DNA from: Bryobacterales bacterium
GTDB taxonomy: Bacteria; Acidobacteriota; Terriglobia; Bryobacterales; Bryobacteraceae
Length of the DNA stretch: 64,000 nt
Assembly (NCBI GenBank): GCA_020846745.1
Contig: JADLDI010000064.1
Span: 1 to 64,000, forward strand
Reading direction: 5' to 3'
This document shows positions 19,601-28,112 of the stretch, one piece after another (the stretch's first letter is position 1; each line of letters opens with the position of its first letter). The notes beneath the pieces are model-generated. The model ran no database searches. It was not told the DNA's origin and was given only the letters and a program-made list of their open reading frames with translations. A program made the position numbers and the translations under genes.

Positions 19601-19767
19601 GCGCCATGGCAGGCAATGCAGTACGTAGCCAGGAACGGCTTTACCGTGGCGGAGAAAGCACGGTCAGGCGAAGGCGGCTGGGTCTGCGCGGCGAAACCAG
19701 CGGACGTCAGGATGCTCAGACCGAACCACGGAAGCGTTCGGCCTATCAATCGGCGGACTGAAACCAC
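16660..19767 (-). CDS. DUF1592/DUF1587/DUF1588/DUF1585 cytochrome c-like protein
   Basis: This exported protein has 1035 aa with the domain order known from planctomycete and acidobacterial families. First comes a PSCyt1-like haem site CIACHGAKPA (about residue 51), then DUF1587 (RRLSNAEYNNSVRDLTGVDL). DUF1595/DUF1592 follow in the middle and carry FALASRLSYFLWSTLPDDEL. DUF1588 follows with LTRNSPGLRTSPVKRGFWV and a second CxxCH (CAGCH), and DUF1585 is at the C terminus (LCRKLLVYGLGRSLQLSD). The first gene of the operon, it starts at a GTG (19767) after a signal peptide-like segment and ends in TAATG with the DUF1552 gene. It is likely a periplasmic redox partner of that protein. The substrate is unknown. 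Confidence 0.92.
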   Translation of the reverse strand: MVSVRRLIGRTLPWFGLSILTSAGFAAQTQPPSPDRAFSATVKPFLATYCIACHGAKPAAQLDLRPYNGLADVVRDHSRWALVAEKLKGMEMPPKGMKQPGAAERDAIVQWVETMRDTEARKNAGDPGIVLVRRLSNAEYNNSVRDLTGVDLRPAREFPVDPSNSAGFDNSGESLSMSPALLNKYLQAAREISTHLVLKREGFAFAPHPMLAESDREKYTIQRIVAFYDRQPTDYADYFLAAWRFKHRAALNKADATLADFARDAKISLKYLPVVWSVLEEAKEDVGPVAKLQAMWRRLPAPAHDQPALVREGCVKMRDYVNKIRKLTAAQFRSPKVEGLFGTSQPLMNWKLRAYASNRRKYDPTALQVEGDPPLILPVAPKSGGVPTEDEVALRNAAIAVRARSGEPELFVPAGQRTRYEASFARFADVFPDAFYIRERGRFYPDDSEDKGRLLSAGFHNVMGYFRDDTPLMELILDEQGQKELDTLWLEFDTIADFTTRTYTQFYFNQSGEIEGRGRESGSFRPSDQPITTEDVIFGIRDTYLKKAETGGDDRAREAIREHFARVNAQIRKVEKARLDAEPTHIVALQDFAARAYRRPLTSKERDDLQSYYRNLRENSALAHDEAMRDMIVLVLMSPDFCYRVESNSVPAPPPTSQQTKPSRRQSTKAPVAATKVQPLPDFALASRLSYFLWSTLPDDELRRAAQSGELGKPEVLTGQVRRMIKDPRARALATEFAGNWLEFRRFEDLNSVDRMRFPAFTNDLRQAMFEEPVRFVQDIIQNDRSALDILYGKHTFVNRVLAQHYGMTDLRFKTQDEWKRVADARKFGRGGVLPMAAFLTRNSPGLRTSPVKRGFWVAKTVLAESIPPPPPSVPELPGDESKMNLPLRQMLAKHRENAACAGCHARFDGLGLVFESYGPIGERRTKDLGGRPVDTSADFPGGRQGNGLDDLVTYIREHRESGFIEGLCRKLLVYGLGRSLQLSDEPLIDDMRKSFIAGGHRFSSLIESIVGSPQFRNQRRPESISTQQNIRKGD

Positions 19768-19833
19768 CCTCAGATTATTTCAAAAGCAACCATGGCGCCG
19801 CTGAACCGCGATAACTAGGTTCGAGTATCCGAG

Positions 19834-21009
19834 TTACTTTGAAATTCGACTGGCCCGGCGAACGATACGCGTGGCCGCGGGGTCGGCGGGCTTTGGCGCG
19901 AACGTGACCTGGTAGATATCGCCAATCACGTAGTCGGCAAAGTAAAGTTCGCCCTGCTCGTCTTCGCCGAAGGCGGATGGATTGAGTTCATCGTGTTCGC
20001 GGATAACTCGATTGGTCCAGGCTCCATCGGCGTCGCGCTTCAATCCCCACATCGTGGCATTGCAGAAGTCCGCCAGCAGGTACGTGCCCACCATCTCGGG
20101 GTATTTGCTGCCGCGATAAACGTAGCCGCTGGTGACCGAGCAACCGATCGCGTGCGAGAACTCAAAGATCGGCGGAGTCATTCCTTCGGTGCTCTTGCCT
20201 TCGCAGTCCTTACGCAGGCAATGATTGCCTTCCAGAACGCTCCAACCGAAGTTCAGTACGGCGGTGTTGTCAGCGGGCACAAGATCGACTTCTTCCCAGT
20301 CGTTATCGCCGACGTCGCCGATGTATAGGTCGCCTGTTTCGCGGTCGAACGAAAACCGCCACGGATTCCGCAACCCGGTCGCGACGATTTCGGGCTTGTA
20401 GTTATCGTGACCGATGTCAAAACGAAGGATCTTCGCGTATTGCTGGTTGATGTCCTGGCCGGACTGGTATGGGTCGCCGCCGCCGGCGCCATCGCCTGTC
20501 GACAAGTACAGCATGCCGTTCTTGGGCGAGAAAGCCAACGCAGAGCCGAAGTGGTTGTCGTAGGGGTGCGGCAATTCAAACAACTTCTCTTCCGAAGCCG
20601 GATCCCCGGCGTTCGGATCGGCCGCCGAAGCGTGAAAACGCGAAAGGGTGATCGTGTTGTCTTTAGCCGTATAAAGCACGTAGATTAGCGGCCGGTCCGC
20701 ATAGTCCGGCGGGAAGGTGGCCGACAGAAGACCGCGCTCGTCGCAACAACCCGGATCGGGCATTTTGCTGCGATCGGTCAGGTCGAGGAACGGTGTGGGA
20801 ACTATCGCGCCTTCGTGCGCAATCCGGATGATCCCTTCCTGCTCCGTGACAAACATCCGGCCTGTGCCATCGTGCGGAAATGCAATCGATGTGGGCCGCT
20901 TGAACCCACTTAAGGCCAGCATCGGTTGAAGGGTGAGATCTTGCGCTCCGAGAAATAGCGGCAGCCATAGGAACGGAAATAGAGCCTTAATCAGTGCACG
21001 CACGCCCAT
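19834..21009 (-). CDS. PQQ-dependent sugar dehydrogenase-like (HHIP-like) propeller
   Basis: The 391-aa secreted protein has a signal peptide (IKALFPFLWLPLFLGAQ) and then a six-bladed soluble glucose/sorbosone dehydrogenase propeller. Recognisable pieces are RPTSIAFPHDGTGRMFVTEQ, the ERGLLSATFPPDY loop, YLSTGDGAGGGDPYQSGQD (calcium/PQQ region), GLRNPWRFSFDRETGDLYIG and GDVGDNDWEEVD. Members oxidise aldoses in the periplasm using PQQ, although eukaryotic and some bacterial relatives bind rather than oxidise sugar. The gene stands alone between the DUF1592 operon (67 bp away) and a divergent rhamnosidase gene, suggesting extracellular sugar processing. No PQQ synthesis gene is nearby. Confidence 0.86.
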   Translation of the reverse strand: MGVRALIKALFPFLWLPLFLGAQDLTLQPMLALSGFKRPTSIAFPHDGTGRMFVTEQEGIIRIAHEGAIVPTPFLDLTDRSKMPDPGCCDERGLLSATFPPDYADRPLIYVLYTAKDNTITLSRFHASAADPNAGDPASEEKLFELPHPYDNHFGSALAFSPKNGMLYLSTGDGAGGGDPYQSGQDINQQYAKILRFDIGHDNYKPEIVATGLRNPWRFSFDRETGDLYIGDVGDNDWEEVDLVPADNTAVLNFGWSVLEGNHCLRKDCEGKSTEGMTPPIFEFSHAIGCSVTSGYVYRGSKYPEMVGTYLLADFCNATMWGLKRDADGAWTNRVIREHDELNPSAFGEDEQGELYFADYVIGDIYQVTFAPKPADPAATRIVRRASRISK

Positions 21010-21123
21010 TGTTCATAGGTTAGATGGGTTTGTGAAATCAAAGCAACTTAATAAGAGAAACTTTAATATGGCAGCAGGAACTGTGGGCAAGCGCTATCGT
21101 GTGTTTGAACGGAATCGCACTAA

Positions 21124-24021
21124 ATGCGCAAATTTGTATTGTTTCTGGCGGGTTTCTCATTAGCCGCCGCCGATCTGGACCAATTGCGAAACGACTTCCA
21201 GAAACCACCGGCAGACTACCGGCCGCATACGCGCTGGTGGTGGATGGGCAACGCGCTGCGCAAGCAGGATATCAGTTTTCAGCTTTCGCAAATGGCGGCG
21301 CAAGGCATTGGTGGAGTGGAACAGATCACCATGCCGCCCGTATATGCAAAAGGCAATATACCTTTCTTGTCGGACGAGTTTCTCGGCCTGCTGAATCACG
21401 CCATTGCCGAGGCGAAGGCGCGCGGGATGGAGTTCTCAATGAACTTCGGAGGTCCAGGGTGGATTTGGGGCGGCGAGTGGGTACCGCATCGGTACAGGAA
21501 CCGGAATCTGGTCGCATCGGCCGTTGAAGTTCGCGGCCCGCGGCGCTTCGCCGGCGCACTACCTCTCGACGTTGTTCAGAATCCGAAGAACCTGACGGAG
21601 TCGCTGCGCCGGATTCGCGAGGGCGATGCAGTCGTGGCCGTAATTGCGGGCGAATTGGATGACGGGCGGCTGCGCGGGTCCTCACTAACTGATCTGACTG
21701 CCCAGGTTCGCGAGCGGCGTCTTACGTGGCAGGTCCCCGCGGGCAAGTGGCGCTTGATGGTGTTCTGGATGGCGCCCAACGGCGACCCCGCTGTTGACCA
21801 TCTCTCGCGCGAAGCAATGGAGTTCTACTGCAACTACGTCGGCGAAAGGTTCAGAAAAGCGTTTGGAGCCGAGTTCGGCAAAACAGTTGAGTCGTTCTTC
21901 ATGGATAGCTTTGAGGTGCCGGTGTTTCGAAACGGGTTGTATTGGACACCTAAGATGCTCGACCTGTTTCAGCAAAAGCGCGGATATTCGCTAACCAGGT
22001 ACCTGCCGGCCCTGTGGTGGGAGGTAGACCATGTCACGCCGAAAATCCGCTACGACCTGAATCTGACGATGCACGAAGTGGGCATGCACGCCTTTTTTGA
22101 TACCTTCGCCGGGTGGTGCCGCCGCAACTCAGTGAAGGCGCGCATCCAGCCCTACGGCTTTCCGACCGACATATTGGAAGGGGCCGGGGCAGCGGATATT
22201 CCTGAGATGGAGATCACGGCGGGGGAAAAGGATGCAGTGCCATGGTTCGACACGCGGATCGGTCCGCGGACTTACACCGCGTCGGGCGCGCGGCTATATG
22301 GCCGCAAGGTGATCAGCGTCGAAGCCTATACGTACATGCATTGGGAACAGGCGCGCGATACGCTGGAGGAACTGAAGATCGCCTCCGACATCTTCCTGCG
22401 GGCCGGTGCAACCAAGTTCTATAACCACGGCTATACCGCGACACCGGAACGTGAGTTTGTTCCTTCGCGGCGTTTTGGAGCCGAGATGTTACTAAGTCAT
22501 GTGAACACCTGGTGGCCCTATTATCGTCACTTGGCCGACTATGTGGCGCGATCGTCGGTGATGCTGCGCTACGGCCGGCCGGTGGTGGACATCGCGGTGT
22601 ATTCGCCGCTCGCGAATCAGTGGACGCTCGATGTGTTGAATCCGCGCCGTTGGACGCGGGACTTCGATTGGGCGGAACTCGCGCGGTATTTGCTGGGCAA
22701 TGGCTACGACTTCGACCTGATCAATGACGATGTGCTCGAGCGCCGCGCCAACATTCAAAACGGCCGCATTGCGGTTGCCGACATGAGTTACCGCGTGCTG
22801 GTGATTCCAAACATTCGGGCACTACCCGTTGAGACGTATCAGCGCATTGAACAGTTCGTGCGTGGAGGCGGTGTCGTGATCGCAACCGACCGTGTGCCGG
22901 AATCGTCCACCGGCATGGCTAACTATGCGGCCAAAGATGCGGAAGTGAAAGCAATCTCCGGGCGGTTGTTTCAAAGCACGTCTCAAGGCCAGGGGAATGC
23001 CTATTTCGTGAAGAGTGTGATTGAGCGTCGCAACGTGTTGGACCTGCAATCGAGCGTGTTCGACCCGTTCGTCAATGCGATCCGTAAGCACGTGAAGCCC
23101 GATTTTGGCATCGACTTCGTCCGCCACGCGATGCGGGAAAACAACGGACTGCTGTTCAGCCATCGCGCCGGACAGGATGGCGATGTGTACTTCGTGTCGA
23201 ATGTGCAGGACCGGCCCGTGGATACACGAATCGCGTTTCGCGTAACAGACAAGGCCCCCGCTGTCTGGAACCCGTACAACGGCGAGTTCCGGAAGTTGTA
23301 TGAGTACGACGTGAAGACGGACACTACTGTGGTACCCATCCGGTTGGCGCCCTTTGAGTCGACTTTCATCGTGTTCTCTGGCAAACCGGACCAGGCACAT
23401 ACGCACGAAAGCGACTTCGCCGGATTCCTGAACGCCGGCCATGCGCTGGCGGCCAGGAATGGCCCCCACTCGGTGGACGGCCGGACCATTTCGCTGTCCG
23501 GTGTTCCGTCCGCCTTCCAAATCGCAGGGCCCTGGCGACTATCTATCAACGAGATGAACAAGACGTTGAATCGGCTTGTCTCCTGGACGGAAGATGCCGC
23601 AACCAGGCACTTCAGCGGAACGGCTGCTTATTCTGTATCATTCGACCTACCAAGCGGTTACGCCAGTCCGGACCTCCGGTTACAACTTACCTTAGGCGAT
23701 GTCGGGAACGTGGCGGAAGTCGAGGTGAACGGACAGCCTGCCGGTGTGATCTGGATGCGAGACCAGACACTGGACGTCACCAACCTGCTTCGGACGGGCA
23801 GTAACAGCATCACGGCAAAAGTCACCAATCTGCTGATCAACCGCGTTTCGGCTTGGACCAAGGCGCCGCCGCTGCCCCCCGACTTAGCGCCGATCTACGG
23901 ACGCGGAGTTAGCGACGACGACGCGCAGTTCCGGCGGCTTTACGGGTTTTCGCCGCTGCCACGATCCGGCCTGTTGGGTCCGGTGCTGATTACGCCATTG
24001 AAGGTGGTGGCAATCCACTGA
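21124..24021 (+). CDS. GH106-like alpha-L-rhamnosidase family protein, secreted
   Basis: The 965-aa exported glycoside hydrolase has a short signal peptide (KFVLFLAGFSLAAA) and then the characteristic opening of GH106-type proteins, RPHTRWWWMGNALRKQDI, with GIGGVEQITM and the barrel segment FGGPGWIWGGEWV. The middle contains VESFFMDSFEV and the EITAGEKDAVPWFDTRIG region where acidic catalytic residues are expected. The C-terminal beta-sandwich (LGDVGNVAEVEVNGQPAGVIW) is the galactose-binding-like domain typical of the family. Known members cut rhamnose from pectic or flavonoid substrates. No ribosome site precedes the ATG. The 3' end overlaps the convergent HupE-like gene by 82 bp, an unusually long overlap here. 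Confidence 0.86.
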   Translation: MRKFVLFLAGFSLAAADLDQLRNDFQKPPADYRPHTRWWWMGNALRKQDISFQLSQMAAQGIGGVEQITMPPVYAKGNIPFLSDEFLGLLNHAIAEAKARGMEFSMNFGGPGWIWGGEWVPHRYRNRNLVASAVEVRGPRRFAGALPLDVVQNPKNLTESLRRIREGDAVVAVIAGELDDGRLRGSSLTDLTAQVRERRLTWQVPAGKWRLMVFWMAPNGDPAVDHLSREAMEFYCNYVGERFRKAFGAEFGKTVESFFMDSFEVPVFRNGLYWTPKMLDLFQQKRGYSLTRYLPALWWEVDHVTPKIRYDLNLTMHEVGMHAFFDTFAGWCRRNSVKARIQPYGFPTDILEGAGAADIPEMEITAGEKDAVPWFDTRIGPRTYTASGARLYGRKVISVEAYTYMHWEQARDTLEELKIASDIFLRAGATKFYNHGYTATPEREFVPSRRFGAEMLLSHVNTWWPYYRHLADYVARSSVMLRYGRPVVDIAVYSPLANQWTLDVLNPRRWTRDFDWAELARYLLGNGYDFDLINDDVLERRANIQNGRIAVADMSYRVLVIPNIRALPVETYQRIEQFVRGGGVVIATDRVPESSTGMANYAAKDAEVKAISGRLFQSTSQGQGNAYFVKSVIERRNVLDLQSSVFDPFVNAIRKHVKPDFGIDFVRHAMRENNGLLFSHRAGQDGDVYFVSNVQDRPVDTRIAFRVTDKAPAVWNPYNGEFRKLYEYDVKTDTTVVPIRLAPFESTFIVFSGKPDQAHTHESDFAGFLNAGHALAARNGPHSVDGRTISLSGVPSAFQIAGPWRLSINEMNKTLNRLVSWTEDAATRHFSGTAAYSVSFDLPSGYASPDLRLQLTLGDVGNVAEVEVNGQPAGVIWMRDQTLDVTNLLRTGSNSITAKVTNLLINRVSAWTKAPPLPPDLAPIYGRGVSDDDAQFRRLYGFSPLPRSGLLGPVLITPLKVVAIH

Positions 24022-25301
24022 CGCCCCACCCACACGAGCCACAGCGCAAACACTGCCACGGCGATCGGAAGTAAGCCGTTTAAGACAGCCACCGCATCTA
24101 TCGTGGTCCATGCGATCGGGAACTGCCGAAACTGCTGCCAGCGTTCCACCATCCAATGCCAACCCGTATGCGCCACAAAGGCCGATACGACAATAATGCC
24201 GGTCCGTTCCGCGACGACATAGCGGAATAACAACTGAGACAGCGGCGCCAACAGCAGCAATACCAGAATTTGCCCTAACTCGACGCCTAAGTTGAACGAA
24301 ACGAGTGAAATTAACAGGTGCGATCCCGCGAACTGCAGCGTCTGCTCCAGCGCAAACGAAAACCCAAAGCCGTGTACGAGCCCAAACGCAAATGCGATCA
24401 GCCACCGGCGATGTAGATTGGCATTGCCGATGATGTTTTCGAGCGCCATGTAAACGATCGATCCGGCGATCAATGTCTCGATCAACGGGGGAAACCAGAG
24501 CGCCGTTGGAATCGCTTCCAGTGCCGACGCGATCAGCGTGATCGAGTGTGCGATGGTGAACGCGGTCACCACGAGAATTAGGGGGCGGAACTGTCGCAGG
24601 GGAAGAACGAGACAGAGCAGAAATAACAAATGATCCGTCCCGTCGAGGATGTGAACAAATCCGAGATAGACAAATCGCGCGGCCGCCTGATGCCACCGCG
24701 GATCCAGCGGCACAACTCCAGCGTCGCCGTCTAACTGATAAGCACGCTCCTGCCCGCCGTCCGGCACATAGCGCACCACCGTGGTGACGCGGTTCGCCAG
24801 GTGCGAAAGCCGGGCGTGGATGGATAGTGCGCCCTTGGATGTCCGCGCGTATTCATACGCGACGTCGAGAAACACCTGCTCCCAGGAGAGGTTCGCGGTG
24901 TTTGCCGGTGGCGCTTCGTGCAGCCGCCTCCACGCCTCGCCAAAGCCGGCAAACGAACGGTCGGACTCGATCGATATTTGCGTACGAAGCAGGCGCGCAC
25001 GCGGCAGTTGCGTTCCCGCCGCATAGAGGTCGATAAAGTTCCCAAGCCACACGTTGGCCGCGTCCGCAAGCAAGGGCGCCAGCCGCTCGACATCGAGGTA
25101 GCCATTCGGTTGCGCGGGGAAGTCGAGGTCGCGAATGGCCTTCAGCGGAACGCGAACCAGCAGTTTCACCCGGTCCCCTTCCGGCTTTACGAAAAGGTGG
25201 GCCGCAACATCCGCAGGCGCATCGTGCGCCCGCACGGCATCGCCCAGCGCGGTGAGACAAACGAGAGTGGCAATCGACAGGCGCACGGAATCGAGTATCA
25301 T
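23940..25301 (-). CDS. HupE/UreJ-family membrane protein
   Basis: The protein has 453 aa from the ATG at 25301, where a signal peptide (LSIATLVCLTALGDAVRA) begins; the longer open frame upstream would run through the divergent gene and is rejected. About 200 residues of extracytoplasmic domain are followed by at least six membrane helices. These start with FVYLGFVHILDGTDHLLFLL, the hallmark HupE/UreJ_2 motif with H and D residues, then FTIAHSITLI, FGLVHGFGFS and FNLGVELGQI. These histidines suggest a metal (nickel or similar) permease or chaperone role, but the two-domain acidobacterial type has no tested function. No hydrogenase or urease gene is near. Confidence 0.82.
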   Translation of the reverse strand: MILDSVRLSIATLVCLTALGDAVRAHDAPADVAAHLFVKPEGDRVKLLVRVPLKAIRDLDFPAQPNGYLDVERLAPLLADAANVWLGNFIDLYAAGTQLPRARLLRTQISIESDRSFAGFGEAWRRLHEAPPANTANLSWEQVFLDVAYEYARTSKGALSIHARLSHLANRVTTVVRYVPDGGQERAYQLDGDAGVVPLDPRWHQAAARFVYLGFVHILDGTDHLLFLLCLVLPLRQFRPLILVVTAFTIAHSITLIASALEAIPTALWFPPLIETLIAGSIVYMALENIIGNANLHRRWLIAFAFGLVHGFGFSFALEQTLQFAGSHLLISLVSFNLGVELGQILVLLLLAPLSQLLFRYVVAERTGIIVVSAFVAHTGWHWMVERWQQFRQFPIAWTTIDAVAVLNGLLPIAVAVFALWLVWVGRQWIATTFNGVISTGPNRPDRGSGENP

Positions 25302-25332
25302 AACGTAGCTTGTCCATGAGAGAGGACTGTCG

Positions 25333-26568
25333 ATGACGAAGAGATCTTGGATTGGCGGCGCCGCATTCGCCGCCGTTGTCGCTTTAGGCCTGGGTTCGCT
25401 GGTGATGGAGCGCCGGGCGGCAGCCGCCGCGGCCCAAGCGCCGCGCTTTGAAGTGGACCCGCTATGGCCCAAGCCCCTGCCGAACCACTGGGTAATCGGA
25501 TCGGTGATCGGCGTGGCGGTTGACGGCAAGGATAATGTCTGGATTATTCACCGGCCCGCGTCGCTCGAAAAGAAAGAACAGTACCTGACGGCAAAGCCTG
25601 CGGAGGCCACATGCTGCGCCCCCGCGCCGCCTGTATTGGAGTTCAACCAGGCCGGTGACCTGGTCGGCAGTTGGGGCGGTCCCGGACAGGCGCCGGTCTG
25701 GCCTGCTTCGAACCACGGTATCGACGTCGATCACAAAGGCAACGTGTGGATTGGCGGCAACGGCCGCGGCGCACAACCGGCGGCCATGCCCAAGGACGAA
25801 AGTGCCATGGGCGCAGTCGGCACCGTGCACGACAGCATGGTCTTAAAGTTCACTCAAAGCGGCAAGTTCCTGATGCAGATCGGCAAGCCCAACGCTTCGA
25901 AAGGCAGTAACGACTTAGAGAACTTACGGCTGCCGGCTAAGACGCTGGTCGACGCAAAGACCAATGAGTTATACGTGGCCGACGGTTACGGCAACCGCCG
26001 GGTGATCGTCTTCGATGCCGATACCGGCAAATACAAGCGGCACTGGGGCGCCTACGGCAACAGGCCGGACGACAAACAGTTACCGCCGTACAACCCGCAG
26101 GATCCGCCATCCAAACAGTTCCGTACGCCGGTACACGGCGTAGCGCTGGCTAATGACGGCTTGCTTTATGTTTGCGACCGTACGAACGATCGCGTGCAAG
26201 CCTTCAAGACCGACGGCACGTTTGTAAAAGAGACGTTCATTGAGCGGAACACGCTGGGCGACGGGTCGACATTCGATGTCGCCCTGTCGCGCGATCCGCA
26301 GCAGAAATATCTCTATGTCGCCGACGGATCGAACATGAAGGTGCACGTGCTGCAGCGCGACACACTGGAAGTATTGACAACCTTTGGCGACGGCGGCCGT
26401 CAGCCCGGCCAGTTCTACGCCGTGCACAGCATCGCTACGGATTCCAAGGGCAACATTTACACCACCGAAACCTATCGGGGCCAGCGTGTGCAGAAGTTTA
26501 TCTACCGAGGTCTCGCCGCTGTGACGAAGAAAGATCAGGGTGTCGTCTGGCCGCGTAATAATCGCTAG
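25333..26568 (+). CDS. Exported NHL/six-bladed beta-propeller protein
   Basis: The 411-aa protein starts with an N-terminal signal or anchor (GGAAFAAVVALGLGSLVM). Repeated propeller strands follow, such as GVAVDGKDNVWIIHR, GIDVDHKGNVWIGG, GNRRVIVFDADTGKYKRHWG, GVALANDGLLYVCDRTNDRV and SIATDSKGNIYTTETYRGQR. This is the pattern of NHL or peptidylglycine-lyase-like six-bladed propellers found in many acidobacterial secreted proteins. Two adjacent cysteines (TCCAP) occur in the first blade. It is probably a binding protein or hydrolase or lyase scaffold; no catalytic assignment is possible. It is followed after 5 bp by the D-aminoacylase gene, which implies an operon. Confidence 0.8.
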   Translation: MTKRSWIGGAAFAAVVALGLGSLVMERRAAAAAAQAPRFEVDPLWPKPLPNHWVIGSVIGVAVDGKDNVWIIHRPASLEKKEQYLTAKPAEATCCAPAPPVLEFNQAGDLVGSWGGPGQAPVWPASNHGIDVDHKGNVWIGGNGRGAQPAAMPKDESAMGAVGTVHDSMVLKFTQSGKFLMQIGKPNASKGSNDLENLRLPAKTLVDAKTNELYVADGYGNRRVIVFDADTGKYKRHWGAYGNRPDDKQLPPYNPQDPPSKQFRTPVHGVALANDGLLYVCDRTNDRVQAFKTDGTFVKETFIERNTLGDGSTFDVALSRDPQQKYLYVADGSNMKVHVLQRDTLEVLTTFGDGGRQPGQFYAVHSIATDSKGNIYTTETYRGQRVQKFIYRGLAAVTKKDQGVVWPRNNR

Positions 26569-26573
26569 CGAAC

Positions 26574-28112
26574 ATGATTCTTCTCAACAACGGGTTCATG
26601 ATCGATGGCACGGGCGCCGGATCGCGTTTAGCCGATGTGCTGGTGGATGGGACGGAGATTCGCGACGTAGGCTCGATTGCGCCGAACGCGGATTGGCAGG
26701 TGATCGATTGCGCCGGCCTGACAATCGCCCCAGGATTTATCGACATCCACAGCCACAGCGACAAGGAGGTGCTGCAGCATCTTCCAAATAAGTTATTACA
26801 GGGAGTTACTACCGAGGTAGTTGGTAACTGCGGCTTCTCGCTCTTCCCTACCCATCCGAATCCCACCGGAAGAAAGCTGACCGGGGAGATATTCGATGGC
26901 GAACCGCCCGAAGGCATGCCCACCGCTGTCGAGTATTTCACGGCGATGGAACGCAAAGGCTCGCTCGTGAATGTCGCGGCCTTGACCGGACATTCAGCTC
27001 TACGCGTGTTCGCGATGGAAGTCCGCGAGCAGGCGACACCTGACGAACTTCGGGAGATGGAACGGGCGCTGGACGCGTGCCTGGAAACAGGCTCCGCCGG
27101 ACTGTCGACGGGACTGAACTGCCTGCCCGGCTTGTTCGGAAATACCGCTGAGGTAACTCGCTTGTGCCGTCGCGTGAACCACCACGGCCGTATTTACACC
27201 ACCCACATGCGCGACTATAAGTTTCGCGTTCTCGAAGCGATTGACGAAGCGCTTGAGATCGGCCGCCGGGCCGAGGTTCCCGTACAGATTTCGCACATGC
27301 AGGTAGTCGGCAGTAAGAACTGGGCGAAGCTGGAACCGGCACTGGAAAAGATCGAACAGGCGCGGCAGGATGGCGTAGATGTCGCAATGGATGCCTATCC
27401 ATACCTGGCCGGGTCCTGCGCCATGACCCAACTACTTCCTGGCTGGGCCCAGGAAGGTGGAACCGCGGGCCTGCTGGCTCGATTAGAGGACAGCGTCCTA
27501 CGCGAACGCATCGCGAAAGAGACCGACGACCTGATGGCAAACACCTGGGATGACATCGTCATCTGCGGCGTCAAGTCAAATGGAAATAAGGCGTTGTTGG
27601 GCAAAACCGTGGCGGCGATCGCCGCGCAGAGAGGACACAAGCCCGCGGAAACCGCCACGAACATCCTGCGAGAAGAAGACGGGCAGGTGTTTATGATCTC
27701 GTTCAACAACAGTGAAGACAACCTCCGAAAGGTACTTACTCACGAGCTAACTTCGGTGATCACAGACGGCTTCGTGATGGAAGGCGTCAGCCATCCGCGG
27801 ACCTTCGGCACTTATCCCAAGTTTCTGGGTGAGTATGTACGCGATAAACAGTGGCTCCCCTGGGGCGAGGCGATCCGCAAGACGAGCGGCTTAGCAGCCC
27901 AGCGGTTCCATTTCGACAAACGCGGCACCATCGTGAAAGGCAATTTCGCTGACCTGGTCGTATTCGACTCCAACCGCATCGGCACATTGTCCGACTACGC
28001 AAGCCCGGCGCAAGACCCGCAGGGTATTTTGCACGTCTTGGTGAACGGCCAGTTCGCCGTACGCGACGGCCAACTCACCGGGATAAAGGCCGGACAGCCG
28101 TTGCGCGGCTAA
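26574..28112 (+). CDS. N-acyl-D-amino-acid deacylase family amidohydrolase
   Basis: The 512-aa cytoplasmic TIM-barrel amidohydrolase has the D-aminoacylase fingerprint: metal-binding HxH in GFIDIHSHSDKE (about residue 60), the bridging cysteine in EVVGNCGFSLFP (about residue 95), and metal histidines in THMRDY and QISHMQVVGS. The C-terminal part TDGFVMEGVSHPRTFGTYP contains the catalytic aspartate region. Family members remove acyl groups from N-acyl-D-amino acids or open related cyclic amides. There is no signal peptide. The stop codon abuts the stop of the convergent sialidase gene with no spacer. The precise substrate is not deducible, and dihydropyrimidinase-like activity cannot be excluded. 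Confidence 0.88.
   Translation: MILLNNGFMIDGTGAGSRLADVLVDGTEIRDVGSIAPNADWQVIDCAGLTIAPGFIDIHSHSDKEVLQHLPNKLLQGVTTEVVGNCGFSLFPTHPNPTGRKLTGEIFDGEPPEGMPTAVEYFTAMERKGSLVNVAALTGHSALRVFAMEVREQATPDELREMERALDACLETGSAGLSTGLNCLPGLFGNTAEVTRLCRRVNHHGRIYTTHMRDYKFRVLEAIDEALEIGRRAEVPVQISHMQVVGSKNWAKLEPALEKIEQARQDGVDVAMDAYPYLAGSCAMTQLLPGWAQEGGTAGLLARLEDSVLRERIAKETDDLMANTWDDIVICGVKSNGNKALLGKTVAAIAAQRGHKPAETATNILREEDGQVFMISFNNSEDNLRKVLTHELTSVITDGFVMEGVSHPRTFGTYPKFLGEYVRDKQWLPWGEAIRKTSGLAAQRFHFDKRGTIVKGNFADLVVFDSNRIGTLSDYASPAQDPQGILHVLVNGQFAVRDGQLTGIKAGQPLRG

Noticed and set aside
25302..25529. N-terminal extension of the HupE-like protein
   Set aside because: It overlaps the divergent propeller gene, and a signal peptide begins at the ATG at 25301.
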